This document shows, piece after piece, positions 36,799-46,423 of a stretch of DNA of 64,000 nucleotides. The position numbers and the translations under genes are program-made. Within the stretch, counting starts at the first letter, position 1; each line of letters opens with the position of its first letter. The stretch covers positions 242,446 through 306,445 of the forward strand of contig NZ_STGV01000006.1 of the NCBI RefSeq assembly GCF_004912165.1, given 5' to 3'. The notes beneath the pieces were generated by a model. That model was given only the letters and a program-made list of their open reading frames with translations, was not told the DNA's origin and searched no databases. The DNA comes from Peteryoungia ipomoeae (lineage in GTDB: Bacteria; Pseudomonadota; Alphaproteobacteria; Rhizobiales; Rhizobiaceae).

Positions 36799-37670
36799 TC
36801 AGGATTCTCGGGGGTCGAGCGCATCGCGCAGACCATCGCCGAGCAGATTGAAACCGATCACGACCAGGAAGATCGCTGCTCCCGGCCACATGGCCATCCA
36901 GGGCGCCTGATCGAGAAAGTTCTTTGCGACATTGAGCATCGAGCCCCAGCTTGGTGCGGGTGGCTGCTGGCCAAGCCCGAGGAATGAGAGGCTTGCCTCC
37001 GCGATGATGGCGGTTGCAACGGTCAGGGTTCCCTGGACGATGATTGGGGCGGTGATGTTCGGCAGGATGTAACGGAGCATGATGTCGAGATGGCCAAGAC
37101 CGATTGAGCGGGCGCCTTCGACATAGTCTTCTGTCTTCACGGCCAGCACCTGGCCGCGCGTCAGGCGCACGAAAACCGGCATCGCCGAGAGGCCGATGGC
37201 AATCATGGCATTGCTGAGGCTCGGTCCCAGAAAGGCTGCGAGCGCAATCGCCATGATCAGGAAGGGCAGGGCGAGAAATGCCTCGGTGATCCGCGAGATG
37301 ATCTGATCGATCCAGCCACCGAAATAACCGGCGATCAGACCGAAGGGCACGCCGATAGCGATGGCGATGCCGACAGAGAATATGCCGGCCATCAGCGACG
37401 CCTGCGCCCCCCAGATCATCCGGGACAGGATATCGCGACCAATTTCGTCGGTACCCATCCAGTGCGCCGCCGATGGCGCTTTCCTGATCGCGGTCCAACT
37501 GGTGGCCAACGGATCAGCGATCGGGAGGAGGGGGGCGATGAGCGCCAGCATGGCGAAAAACAGGATGACGGCCAGACCGGCAAGGGCGCTGCGATTAGCC
37601 CTGAGCTTGCGCCAGGCCCGATTGCCGCTTTTCGCAGGGACGCCACCTGTCACCGTAACATCAAGTGTTG

Positions 37671-37674
<4 letters not shown>
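36799..37674 (-). CDS. Peptide ABC transporter permease (DppC/GsiD type)
   Basis: 291 residues from the ATG at 37674. N-terminal cytoplasmic segment 'WRKLRANRSALAGLAVIL', then about six helices. The ATPase-contact EAA loop reads 'ARSIGLGHLDIMLRYILPN'. 'GMLDPRES'-like end 'LGDGLRDALDPRES' is typical of DppC. ATG overlaps the stop of the DppB-type gene by four bases. Inner membrane channel partner for the fused ATPase. Confidence 0.92.
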
Positions 37675-38624
<950 letters not shown>

Positions 38625-38688
38625 CCGGTCCTGATTTCGGGAGGTTCCTGCGGAGCGACCAATGCTCCGCAGGAGAGATCGAGACGGA

Positions 38689-40197
38689 TCAGCCTTTCTT
38701 GACGCCGATCAGGCGGATCATGCCGTCTGGTGAGGGCACGAAGCCTGTAACCTCTTTCTTGGTTGCCCAGATCCAGGACTGGTGGCCGAGATAGATCACC
38801 GGAAGGTCTTCGTTGAGGATCTTGCCGGCGGCATCGTATTTCTGTTTGCGCACGGCATCATCGGTCGAAGCACGCGCTTCGTTCAGTAGCGTGTCGACTT
38901 CAGGGTTGCAGTATTTGGTGTCATTGATACCGCCCTCGCAGGTGACGAACTGATGCAGGTTACCGTCAGGATCGACGCGTCCGGACCAATCCGACCGGCT
39001 GAGCTGATAATTGCCCGCAGTTTGTTCGCTGAGCAGCGTGGCGAACTCGGTGGTCTTCAGGCTGACATCGAAGCCGGCCTCGGCCACCATTGCCTGGACG
39101 ATCTGCATCATCTGGGCGGCAACCGGGTTGTTTGGGATCTGCATTTCGATCGGCACGCGTTCGAAACCAGCCTCCTTGATCAGCGCTTTGGCCTTTTCGA
39201 GATCGCGGGCAGGGACCGGCAGATCCTTGTTGAACCACGGGCTGTTCGGCGGGAAGGGCTGGTTGCCGCCCACGGCGGTGCCTTCATAGACGACCTGGGT
39301 CAATGCTTCCCGATCGATTGCAAGCGAGAACGCCTGACGCAGACGCTTGTCTATGCCGAGCGGATTTTCGGCCCGTGCGCCATTTGCAATGTTCACATAG
39401 AGCGCCATGTAGCCAATGTTGACGACATCGGCATAGTTGAGGCTCTCATCGGCCTTGACCGAAGCCGCATCTGTGGCGGCAAGTCGCTCGATCATGTCAA
39501 GCTCGCCGGAGCGCAGGTTGGCAAGCCGCACAGTGGTGTCAGGGATCGGCAGGTAGGTGACCTTGTCGATAAAGACCTTGTCCTTGTCCCAGTAGTCGGC
39601 GAATTTTTCGAGGACGATCCGGTCCTGCTGGACACGCTCGACGAATTTGAATGGGCCGGCGCAGACTGGTGCGGAGCCGAAATTGGCGCCAAGTTCGGCG
39701 GCCGCCTTTGGCGAAACGATCATCCCGGCGCGGTCGGACAACTGGGCCAGAAGGGTCACGTCTGGCGCCTTGAGCGTGAAGGTGACCTCGTAGTCCCCCG
39801 TCGCTTCCACCTTTTCCACCGAGCTCAATTCGCTTTTGCGGCGGGATTCCGGCAAGCTCTTGTTGCGCTCGATGGTGGCAACAACGGCCGCTGCATTGAA
39901 GGGCGTACCGTCGTGAAACTTGACGCCTTCGCGCAGTTTCATGGTCAGTTGCGTGCCATCGGCAGACCAGGCCCATTCGGTGGCCAGTTGCGGCACGATC
40001 TTCAGCTCCGGCGAAACGTCAACGAGCTTGTCACACATTGCTGTATAGACGATGCGGCCGACAAAGGTGCGGGACTGGGCAGGATCCAGCACGTCGGCGT
40101 CATCCTGGAGGCCGATGCGCAATTCGGCAGAGAGAGCGGGCCCAACGAACATGGCGCTCGCCAGAAATAGGGTCGATAAACGGGACAGTATCGTCAT
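38689..40197 (-). CDS. Peptide ABC transporter substrate-binding protein (DppA/GsiB family)
   Basis: 502 residues. Signal peptide MTILSRLSTLFLASAMFVGPALSA; no lipobox, so soluble periplasmic. The SBP_bac_5 fold is shown by 'DADVLDPAQSRTFVGRIVYTAMCDKL', 'LREGVKFHDGTPFNAAAVVATIERN' and 'SRSDWSGRVDPDGNL'. It delivers a peptide to the permeases downstream. Substrate specificity cannot be read from sequence; co-transcription with GGT and DUF1028 suggests a gamma-glutamyl compound. Confidence 0.9.
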   Translation of the reverse strand: MTILSRLSTLFLASAMFVGPALSAELRIGLQDDADVLDPAQSRTFVGRIVYTAMCDKLVDVSPELKIVPQLATEWAWSADGTQLTMKLREGVKFHDGTPFNAAAVVATIERNKSLPESRRKSELSSVEKVEATGDYEVTFTLKAPDVTLLAQLSDRAGMIVSPKAAAELGANFGSAPVCAGPFKFVERVQQDRIVLEKFADYWDKDKVFIDKVTYLPIPDTTVRLANLRSGELDMIERLAATDAASVKADESLNYADVVNIGYMALYVNIANGARAENPLGIDKRLRQAFSLAIDREALTQVVYEGTAVGGNQPFPPNSPWFNKDLPVPARDLEKAKALIKEAGFERVPIEMQIPNNPVAAQMMQIVQAMVAEAGFDVSLKTTEFATLLSEQTAGNYQLSRSDWSGRVDPDGNLHQFVTCEGGINDTKYCNPEVDTLLNEARASTDDAVRKQKYDAAGKILNEDLPVIYLGHQSWIWATKKEVTGFVPSPDGMIRLIGVKKG

Positions 40198-40296
40198 GGT
40201 CGAAAAATCCTCTGGTCTGGTTTTCTGTTCTCATGCGTGTCGCCGGTTATGGCTCCGGCGTTCAGGTTTTGCCGGCCTTGGCCGGAATTCTGTCGG

Positions 40297-41031
40297 TCAG
40301 GAGACCTCGCCCGGTATGTCGCCTCCTAGGTGATCCATGGATGTCTGGCGGATCAGCCGCTCCTGCAGCATCAGGAGATGCTGCCGCATGGCTTCGCCCG
40401 CCTTGGCTGGATCATGCGAGGCAATCGCATCGATGATTGCGGCATGCTGGGCGTTGGACATGCTCATGGTGTCTGTCCGGCTTCGGGCGCGCTCTCGGAT
40501 GGACTGCCAGGCGTCGTCCTGGCGCACCCGGTTGATCACGTCGAAGATGGAGAGAAACAGCTGGTTGCCTGCCGCCTGCGCAATCAGTCTGTGCAAGGCG
40601 CCGTCCCAGAGTTCCTTTGCGTCGGCGTCTTCACTGGCGGCGATCTTCTGAGCCAGTTCGCGCATGCGGTCGATGTCGCTGCCCTTGGCGCGAAGGGCTG
40701 CAAGCTGCGCCAGCTGTGGTTCGATGCGCAGGCGAACCTCCATGATCTCCATGAAATTGGTTCCGGCGACGATGGTCTCAAGCTGCTCGCCCCAGTCGTC
40801 AGGCTTCTTGCCTGCATAGGTGCCCGACCCTTGCTTTCGCCAGATCGCACCTTCGGCCTCCAGAACTTCAAGCGCCCGACGGATCGCCCGGCGGCTCAGC
40901 CCGAGTTTGTCGCTGAGCGTCCGTTCGGTCGGCAGCTTTCCATTCAAGCCAATGTCGCCGTGCCGCAGAAGCTCTCGCAGCTTGTGCAGAGCGTAGTTCG
41001 AGTTTTCAGTGGGCAGGTTCTCTGACATCAT
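40297..41031 (-). CDS. GntR-family (FadR/FCD subfamily) regulator of the peptide importer operon
   Basis: 244 residues from the ATG-ATG at 41031. Winged helix 'LRHGDIGLNGKLPTERTLSDKLGLSRRAIRRALEVLEAEGAIWRKQGSGTYAG', then the helical FCD domain with 'ELWDGALHRLIAQAAGN' and 'QHAAIIDAIASHDPAKAGEAMRQHLL'. The start is uncertain: a TTG at 41103 has a good AGGAAAC ribosome site and would add 24 residues, whereas 41031 has none but is abutted by a perfect palindrome. It lies 99 bases upstream of the binding protein gene on the same strand and may control the whole operon and itself. Confidence 0.83.
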   Translation of the reverse strand: MMSENLPTENSNYALHKLRELLRHGDIGLNGKLPTERTLSDKLGLSRRAIRRALEVLEAEGAIWRKQGSGTYAGKKPDDWGEQLETIVAGTNFMEIMEVRLRIEPQLAQLAALRAKGSDIDRMRELAQKIAASEDADAKELWDGALHRLIAQAAGNQLFLSIFDVINRVRQDDAWQSIRERARSRTDTMSMSNAQHAAIIDAIASHDPAKAGEAMRQHLLMLQERLIRQTSMDHLGGDIPGEVS

Positions 41032-41058
41032 TGGTTCGAACCAATTGGCGATTGGTTC
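41030..41058. promoter_or_regulatory. 16-bp perfect palindrome plus half site at the GntR gene start
   Basis: ATTGGTTCGAACCAAT occupies 41030-41045, touching the likely ATG. The half site ATTGGTTC recurs at 41051-41058, 21 bases away. The T-T-G-G-T...A-C-C-A-A pattern suits a GntR dimer, so autoregulation is likely. If translation starts at the upstream TTG, the site would lie inside the coding region. Confidence 0.55.
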
Positions 41059-41228
41059 AGTGAATGCCGAATCCAACCGTTCGTCAACCTGCTTTTTATG
41101 CAAAAAAGTTTCCTGCTCAAAATTGTGGCAGGCAGCTCAATTTTGAGGGCGACACGACGGTGTCGACTTCTCGGGGCGCAGATCCAGCCATCTGCATTGG
41201 CTTTGACTTGCTCGCCGTATCCTTGCCA

Positions 41229-41257
41229 GTTATACTGTTTTTGAAAAACAGTATAAC
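41229..41257. promoter_or_regulatory. 29-bp perfect palindrome upstream of the NTase-fold gene
   Basis: The arm GTTATACTGTTTTT (41229-41242) and its exact complement (41244-41257) flank a single G at 41243. It ends 15 bases before the start codon and 3 bases before the GGAGG ribosome site. The position and perfect symmetry point to a strong operator or, in RNA, a stem covering the ribosome site. Confidence 0.65.
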
Positions 41258-41272
41258 GCCGGAGGCGTGCCG

Positions 41273-42364
41273 ATGAAATCCATTGACCTCATGTACCAGA
41301 CAATGCTTGCCGAACTCGGGCAGCGTTCGCTGGATGCGGCATGGACGGCTGACTTTCCTCCGGCCGGCCGGTTCACTCCCGCGACTGTGAAAGGGCGCAA
41401 GTACTGGTACTTCGACACGCCTGACGGGCAAGGTGGCACAAAACGCCGTTATGTTGGCCCCGCGGAAGATCCCGATATCGCCGCGCGCGTTGCCGATCAT
41501 AAACGAGACAAAGACGATTTGCGCGCGCGACGACGCATGGTCAATACGCTCACCCGCGAAGGTGGGATGATTGCGCCTGACGCGATGTCCGGCGATATCG
41601 TTGCCGCGCTGGCCGACGGCGGGCTTTTCCGGCTCCGGGCTGTGCTGATCGGCACTGTGGCCTTTCAGTGCTATTCGGGGCTGCTCGGCGTACGCCTTCC
41701 CATGGCATCGATCCTGACCGGCGATGCGGACATTGCCCAGGATTATGCGATTAGCCGGGAGGTGGAAGACAGCCTACCGCCCATCGTCGATTTGCTGCAG
41801 GGTGTTGACGCCAGCTTTCGGCCAGTTCCGCATCGCTCAGGCGTCGCAGCATCATCCGCGTTCCAGAATGCTGAAGGGTATCGGGTCGAGTTCCTGACGT
41901 CGAACCGTGGCTCCGACGACTATGTCGAGCAACCGGCCAAGATGCCGGCTCTGGGCGGTGCCAGCGCAGATCCACTCCGCTTTCTTGACTTCCTGATCCG
42001 GGACCCCGTGAGGACGATGCTGCTCCACCGAAGCGGCGTCCCGGTGGTCGTTCCGGATCCGTCCCGCTACGCTGTTCACAAGTTGATCGTCGCCAGTCGC
42101 CGGCACGTTGACGGACAGGGCCCAGCAAAGCGCGAGAAGGACATTCGCCAGGCCGCTTTGCTTTTCCAAGCCCTGCAGCAGACACGGCGTTCCGCTGATC
42201 TCGCGCTGGTCTACAACGAAGCCTGGGAGCGAGGACCTTCCTGGCAGGAAGAAATCCGTATCGGGGCGGCAATGCTGCCGGAAGTCGATGCAGAGCGGTT
42301 GAAGATCCAGTTGCTCGATGGAGCAAAGGTAAACCGCGAAGATATCGTGCTTCCATTCGGCTGA
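41273..42364 (+). CDS. Nucleotidyltransferase-fold protein (GSU2403 family)
   Basis: 363 residues from the ATG at 41273; GGAGG lies 7 bases upstream. The middle domain has an NTase-like 'VLIGTVAFQCYSGLLG' helix and a D-x-D metal pair D151-A-D153 in LTGDADIA, plus 'HRSGVPVVVPDPSRYAVHKLIVA' later. The N-terminus has a basic 'KGRKYWYFDTPDGQGGTKRRYVGP' region that could bind nucleic acid. Family members are described as NTase-fold proteins of unknown substrate, often in accessory regions. No antitoxin partner is adjacent, but the very strong upstream palindrome implies tight control. Confidence 0.75.
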   Translation: MKSIDLMYQTMLAELGQRSLDAAWTADFPPAGRFTPATVKGRKYWYFDTPDGQGGTKRRYVGPAEDPDIAARVADHKRDKDDLRARRRMVNTLTREGGMIAPDAMSGDIVAALADGGLFRLRAVLIGTVAFQCYSGLLGVRLPMASILTGDADIAQDYAISREVEDSLPPIVDLLQGVDASFRPVPHRSGVAASSAFQNAEGYRVEFLTSNRGSDDYVEQPAKMPALGGASADPLRFLDFLIRDPVRTMLLHRSGVPVVVPDPSRYAVHKLIVASRRHVDGQGPAKREKDIRQAALLFQALQQTRRSADLALVYNEAWERGPSWQEEIRIGAAMLPEVDAERLKIQLLDGAKVNREDIVLPFG

Positions 42365-42481
42365 GCACAGGCGCTAACGGAAGCGAATAGATCAGGGCAA
42401 GTCGCACTTCATCCTTGAACCCACCCCGGCTACATCACTATGTGGCGTAAGATAGCTTATGGAACTTTTTGCGCATTTTGC

Positions 42482-43381
42482 CTATGCGGCACGCAGAGCC
42501 AGATGGTCGATCGACTGGCGAACCCAGCTTTCAAGGCGTTGAGGGTCTGATCCCGTGAGCCTGCGAAAGTCGTCGGTGATCCGCGACAATCCTCCGACAC
42601 CGACGGCTGTCTCGATCGACGCTCGAATATGCGCGAGCGTCGCAGACTGTCCCGAAGCGACCAGGCCGTTGATCAGGCCTTCGATTGACACGTCCTGGAC
42701 AGAGATCGGGGTGCCGATCGTGCGAGACAGAATGTCGGCAACCTCGCGATAGGAATAGCTCTCTGACCCAGTCAGCGTCAGCGTGACCTTAGCCTTTGAG
42801 GGGTTGACGAGTGCGTGGGCGGCGGCCCGGGCGACGTCGTCTCTGGCAATATAGGCAATGCGACCATTTCCGGCTGCAGATGGCCAGCGGCCAGTCGAGA
42901 TGGCAGATTGTCCAGAGCAATACACGGTTTCAAAAAACGGATTGTTGCGCAGAATGGTCCAGGTTGGCACTGCGCTCGCGGCTATTGCAGCTTCGGTCCC
43001 TTCGTGATCCGGCGCGAACAAAAGCGGCGAATTGGTCGGGTCCGGCATGGACGTGTAAACGAGATAACGGACGCTACATTGTTCGGCGATTGCGACAGCC
43101 GTCTGATGCTGCAGTAGCCGGTCGCCGGGACGGTCGATCCTGTCGGTGCTAATCAAAAGCAGCCGTTCGGCCCCAGCGAAAGCGGTATCCAGCGAGGCCA
43201 CATCGTCAAAGTCGGCCCGGCGAACGGTAACGCCCAGATCCACAAGCGCCCGCAGAGCATCCGGGGTCCGCGTTGCCGCGATGATATCGCCGCCGGGAAC
43301 GGAATAGGTGTGCAAGAGATGGTGCAAAACTCTTTGGCCAAGTTGCCCGCTGGCGCCGCTGACGAGAATTGGACCTGCCAT
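42482..43381 (-). CDS. NmrA/QOR2-like NAD(P)-binding oxidoreductase
   Basis: 299 residues from the ATG at 43381 (AAGGAA upstream); the 48 longer residues in frame are not family-like. Atypical SDR with 'ILVSGASGQLGQRVLHHLL' (G-x-x-G-x-x-G), 'VRRADFDDVASLDTAFAGAERLLLIST' and 'YVLVYTS' replaced here by 'RYLVYTSMPDP'. Relatives reduce quinones or act as redox-sensing NAD(P) proteins. Monocistronic; convergent with the NTase gene. Confidence 0.85.
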   Translation of the reverse strand: MAGPILVSGASGQLGQRVLHHLLHTYSVPGGDIIAATRTPDALRALVDLGVTVRRADFDDVASLDTAFAGAERLLLISTDRIDRPGDRLLQHQTAVAIAEQCSVRYLVYTSMPDPTNSPLLFAPDHEGTEAAIAASAVPTWTILRNNPFFETVYCSGQSAISTGRWPSAAGNGRIAYIARDDVARAAAHALVNPSKAKVTLTLTGSESYSYREVADILSRTIGTPISVQDVSIEGLINGLVASGQSATLAHIRASIETAVGVGGLSRITDDFRRLTGSDPQRLESWVRQSIDHLALRAA

Positions 43382-43667
43382 GTCTATTCCTTTCAGGAAT
43401 GAAGTCGGGCGTTCACGAGACACGACTTGTCCACAAGAGCATGTCGGGATTGGGGCTTGGCATGCGTATGCTGGTGCAGCGGGCAAGCTGTCACGGCCGC
43501 GGGATGACAGCCATCGATCCTTCAAGCAAACGTCGAGTGCGGAAACCGTGATGCCTTCCGTGGGAGAAAGGAAGGTCCGGTTTCCGCAACGTTGCAGGTC
43601 GCGCGGCCAGAAGCGGATCGGTGCATCGTTAGCGTTGCCTGTAGCCCCTGCCCTGACACAAGGTGTT

Positions 43668-44738
43668 TCAGTCCTGTGCCTGCGTCCTGACGCGACTAAA
43701 GGAAACCGAGGTGTCGTCGGGAAAGTGAAGCCCCTCGTTTTCGAAAGCTTCGCGGATGGCGATCAGCGATGCCGGACGTGTCACCCGTTCGCCACCAGCC
43801 TCGATGCGTCTGATGGACGAGACCGAAACACCCGAGATGCGCGAGAGATCCTCCAGCGTCCACTCCAGAATGGCGCGCCCACCGCGAATCTGCGCTGGCA
43901 TGATCGTTGGACAAAGAGCGTCATCAGACTGGTGATGGCCCTGCACTTCGTCCGTTCGGATCAGGATGCCGACCCATTCGTGCGCCTGCCCACTCTTTTT
44001 GGTGATCGGCACGGCCCGCGCGTGGAACCATTCATAGATGCCATCGGCGCGGCGAATGCGCAGATTGTTTCGGTATGGCAAGTTTGCGGCAGTCGCGCGG
44101 GCCCAATCGGCGGCAACGCGTGCCTGGTCGTCGGGATGAACGGCGGCAAGCCAACCAGCACCCGATGACTGCATTTCATTCTGACCGGTAAGCCCGTGCC
44201 AGTTCGACTGCGTCAGGGATGTGCCATCGGCACCGATGCGCCATTCCATGCTGACCAAGGCACCAAGTGCCTTCTGACGGTCCAGCATGTCCTCCAAAGC
44301 CTGGCGCGATTCATGCATGACTGTGACATCGAAGATCATTCCGATCGCCCGACTTGGCTGATCGTGCTGATCCAGGATGATTTCGGACCGCAGTTCGATC
44401 CAGCGCACGGTTCTATCTGACCTTATAACTCGGAAGTCCCGGTTGACGGGAACGCCGAGGCGGATCATCGACCATATGTCCTCGACGAGCACACGATCGT
44501 CGGGATGAACGTGCTGGCTGAGATGGGCAATCTCGAAGGGTGAGCCCGGTTGCAAGCCGAGCACCCTGTAGAACCCGCTACTCGGCCAGCATTTGCCGCT
44601 CGCGACGTCGCATGACCAGAAGCCGATCGTTCTGCGGTCCTCGACCAGCTTTAGAAAATGAGCGGAGGACACGCCAGAGGATTTAAATGTTGGCACGCCC
44701 AGTTCGGGTGGACTGCCCGCAACTTCAATAGATTGCAT
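43668..44738 (-). CDS. PAS-PAS-XRE helix-turn-helix sensor protein
   Basis: 356 residues. Two PAS_3-type domains: about 30-142 ('FWSCDVASGKCWPSSGFYRVLGL', 'HPDDRVLVED', 'IGMIFDVT') and about 160-263 ('MEWRIGADGTSLTQSNWHGLTG', 'VHPDDQARVAADW', 'WVGILIRTDE'). Residues about 281-340 form an XRE-like helix-turn-helix: 'GGRAILEWTLEDLSRISGVSVSSIRRIEAGG'. No kinase or cyclase output is present, so I infer a one-component transcription factor with a cytosolic sensor. The ligand and target genes are unknown. Confidence 0.8.
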   Translation of the reverse strand: MQSIEVAGSPPELGVPTFKSSGVSSAHFLKLVEDRRTIGFWSCDVASGKCWPSSGFYRVLGLQPGSPFEIAHLSQHVHPDDRVLVEDIWSMIRLGVPVNRDFRVIRSDRTVRWIELRSEIILDQHDQPSRAIGMIFDVTVMHESRQALEDMLDRQKALGALVSMEWRIGADGTSLTQSNWHGLTGQNEMQSSGAGWLAAVHPDDQARVAADWARATAANLPYRNNLRIRRADGIYEWFHARAVPITKKSGQAHEWVGILIRTDEVQGHHQSDDALCPTIMPAQIRGGRAILEWTLEDLSRISGVSVSSIRRIEAGGERVTRPASLIAIREAFENEGLHFPDDTSVSFSRVRTQAQD

Positions 44739-45130
44739 CTAAGTTATTCCCGCCTACGTCGTTTGATTGTATTTTCTCAATCCTTTTTCCTGCGCACGTT
44801 GCATAAAACGGCTCCTCCTCTGATCATGTGGAAGGGTTCTTCAGGATTAAGAAAACGATAAAAAAGAATATCGCCATGTAGCAAGTAGTTTTGCTCGCAA
44901 TCCGAGCGAATGCCCAAAATTAATCAAAATTGTTTCTGTTGTCGACAATTGTCAATTGTACAAAAGTCGATAAGTAACCTGAGCGAGTATGTTTGACAAT
45001 TATTATATCGAATATGGACCGCTGCGCGCGACTTTAGAAGCAGGCGCGAACGAATTACGAGCACCTGCAGCTTGTGATTCGCGGCTTTTTCGTGGCAGGA
45101 AAAAAGCAGGCAAAGTTGTACGAGGACATG
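44739..45130. other. AT-rich intergenic stretch with short palindromes
   Basis: About 390 bases between divergent genes. The part 44870-45010 is markedly AT-rich and includes TTGTCGACAA (44939-44948), a perfect palindrome, then overlapping ACAATTGTCAATTGT (44945-44959). TTGACA at 44994-44999 could be a -35 box for the small gene at 45131. No gene or RNA is recognised here. Confidence 0.4.
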
Positions 45131-45286
45131 ATGTCGAATGTTGTGAAGTTTGAGCGCCCACCGGAACCCAAAGCGCCAAAACCCAAAAAGTCACTGACGA
45201 TCGGGCAACGTCGGATTTTGACTTGGATCTGCTTGTCTCTGACCTTTGCTGCAGTTTGGGTGTTTTTCACGCTGACCGGCGGCTGA
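45131..45286 (+). CDS. Small single-pass membrane protein of unknown function
   Basis: 51 residues: a basic, Pro/Lys-rich N-terminus ('KFERPPEPKAPKPKKSLT') followed by one hydrophobic helix ('ILTWICLSLTFAAVWVFFTL') at the C-terminus. GAGG precedes the second of two adjacent ATG codons, so 45131 is preferred. The topology suggests an inner membrane protein with a cytoplasmic basic tail. I do not recognise a family; similar short proteins occur in Rhizobiaceae. Its stop is 13 bases from the convergent kinase gene. Confidence 0.6.
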   Translation: MSNVVKFERPPEPKAPKPKKSLTIGQRRILTWICLSLTFAAVWVFFTLTGG

Positions 45287-45298
45287 AGCCGGCCGGCG

Positions 45299-46213
45299 TC
45301 AGGTGGGGTTGATCGCTGCCGCCACAAGGGCGCCCCTTGCCCCAATGACGCGCCCGGCAAGCCTTGCCCCGGCAAGAGCGGCTTCCTGCATTGTCGAGCC
45401 CGCGAGTTCGGCGGCAAGGAAGCCTGCGTTAAAGCTGTCGCCTGCAGCTGTTGTGTCGACGATGGTATCGACAACCGGCGGCGAGACGGACGTCATGTCT
45501 CCGGTAGCATCGCACAGCAGGATCTCGCCCGCTCCGTTCTTGACGACGACGCGCTTAGCGCCCGCATCGCGAAAGCGTCGGGCGGTAATGTCGGGCGCGT
45601 CGTCACCGTAGTGAATGGCCTCGTCCTCAAATGACGGCAGGCAAAGATCACTAACGGCGATAGCGCGATTGATCCATCCACGCATTGTCTCGACGGTGTC
45701 CCAGAGCCGAGGCCTCAGATTGGGATCAAAGACCACCCTGCCCCCGCGGCCGGCAAACCGGCCAAGAGCCTCCAGGAGTGTCAGTCTGTCTTGCACGGGC
45801 AATATGGCCAGGGTTATGCCAGACCAATAGGCGATGTCCGCCTTCTCGAGCGCGATTTCAAGTTGCTCCGGATCGCTGGCGAGGCGTCGGGCAGCGCTGT
45901 CGTTGCGCCAATAGGTAAAGGACCTCTCCCCGTCTTTCAGGGTGATATAGTAGAGACCAATCGTCTTTTCTGAGATCCGCTGGATATACTGCGTACCGAG
46001 GCCTTCCGCCGCGAAGAACTCGATCATCTTGTCTGACAAGCCGTCGGTTCCAATCGCGGTGATATAGTCGACTTGGTGATCGGCGGTGAGCAGGCGACGA
46101 AGATACCAGGCTGTGTTGAGCGTATCGCCGGCAAAGCCCATGGTCAGAGTGCCGGGTGTGCCGGTCTCCGCCAATTCGCCCATGCATTCTCCGATCGCAA
46201 CAAACCGCACCAT
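45299..46213 (-). CDS. PfkB-family sugar kinase, 2-keto-3-deoxygluconate kinase-like
   Basis: 304 residues. PfkB signatures: N-terminal 'GFAGDTLNTAWYLRRLL' and C-terminal 'DTTAAGDSFNAGFLAAEL', where the Asp is the catalytic base in G-D-S. 'VVFDPNLRPRLWDT' and 'GERSFTYWRNDSAAR' resemble KdgK. It would phosphorylate 2-keto-3-deoxygluconate or a related sugar with ATP. GGGAGCAAG precedes the ATG. It follows the ammonia-lyase homologue at 211 bases on the same strand, without an obvious metabolic link. Confidence 0.88.
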   Translation of the reverse strand: MVRFVAIGECMGELAETGTPGTLTMGFAGDTLNTAWYLRRLLTADHQVDYITAIGTDGLSDKMIEFFAAEGLGTQYIQRISEKTIGLYYITLKDGERSFTYWRNDSAARRLASDPEQLEIALEKADIAYWSGITLAILPVQDRLTLLEALGRFAGRGGRVVFDPNLRPRLWDTVETMRGWINRAIAVSDLCLPSFEDEAIHYGDDAPDITARRFRDAGAKRVVVKNGAGEILLCDATGDMTSVSPPVVDTIVDTTAAGDSFNAGFLAAELAGSTMQEAALAGARLAGRVIGARGALVAAAINPT

Positions 46214-46423
46214 ATCCGTCTTGCTCCCCTTGCACGTCTCATAGACAGGCCTCAGTTATCGCCATGGCAAAAACGAAGACCGGCCAGCAGCTTACAGCGA
46301 TTGATCAGAAAGGGGCCAGCGCATCCTGCCCTTTCGTCATTCAGCCAATCGGTGGCACCACTGCTACATCAAGGTCGCTGGAAGGTAAACGGTCGATGGT
46401 GATGTCGTCTGGGTCGACTTGTC

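Noticed and set aside
38953..40170. 405-codon plus-strand frame opposite the binding protein of the GGT operon
   Set aside because: Antisense shadow; the minus strand has signal peptide and SBP_bac_5 blocks.
41229..41257. LexA/SOS box reading of the palindrome
   Set aside because: CTGT and ACAG are separated by 9 bases rather than the 8 of the gammaproteobacterial box, and alphaproteobacterial LexA uses GTTC repeats; symmetry alone does not support SOS control.
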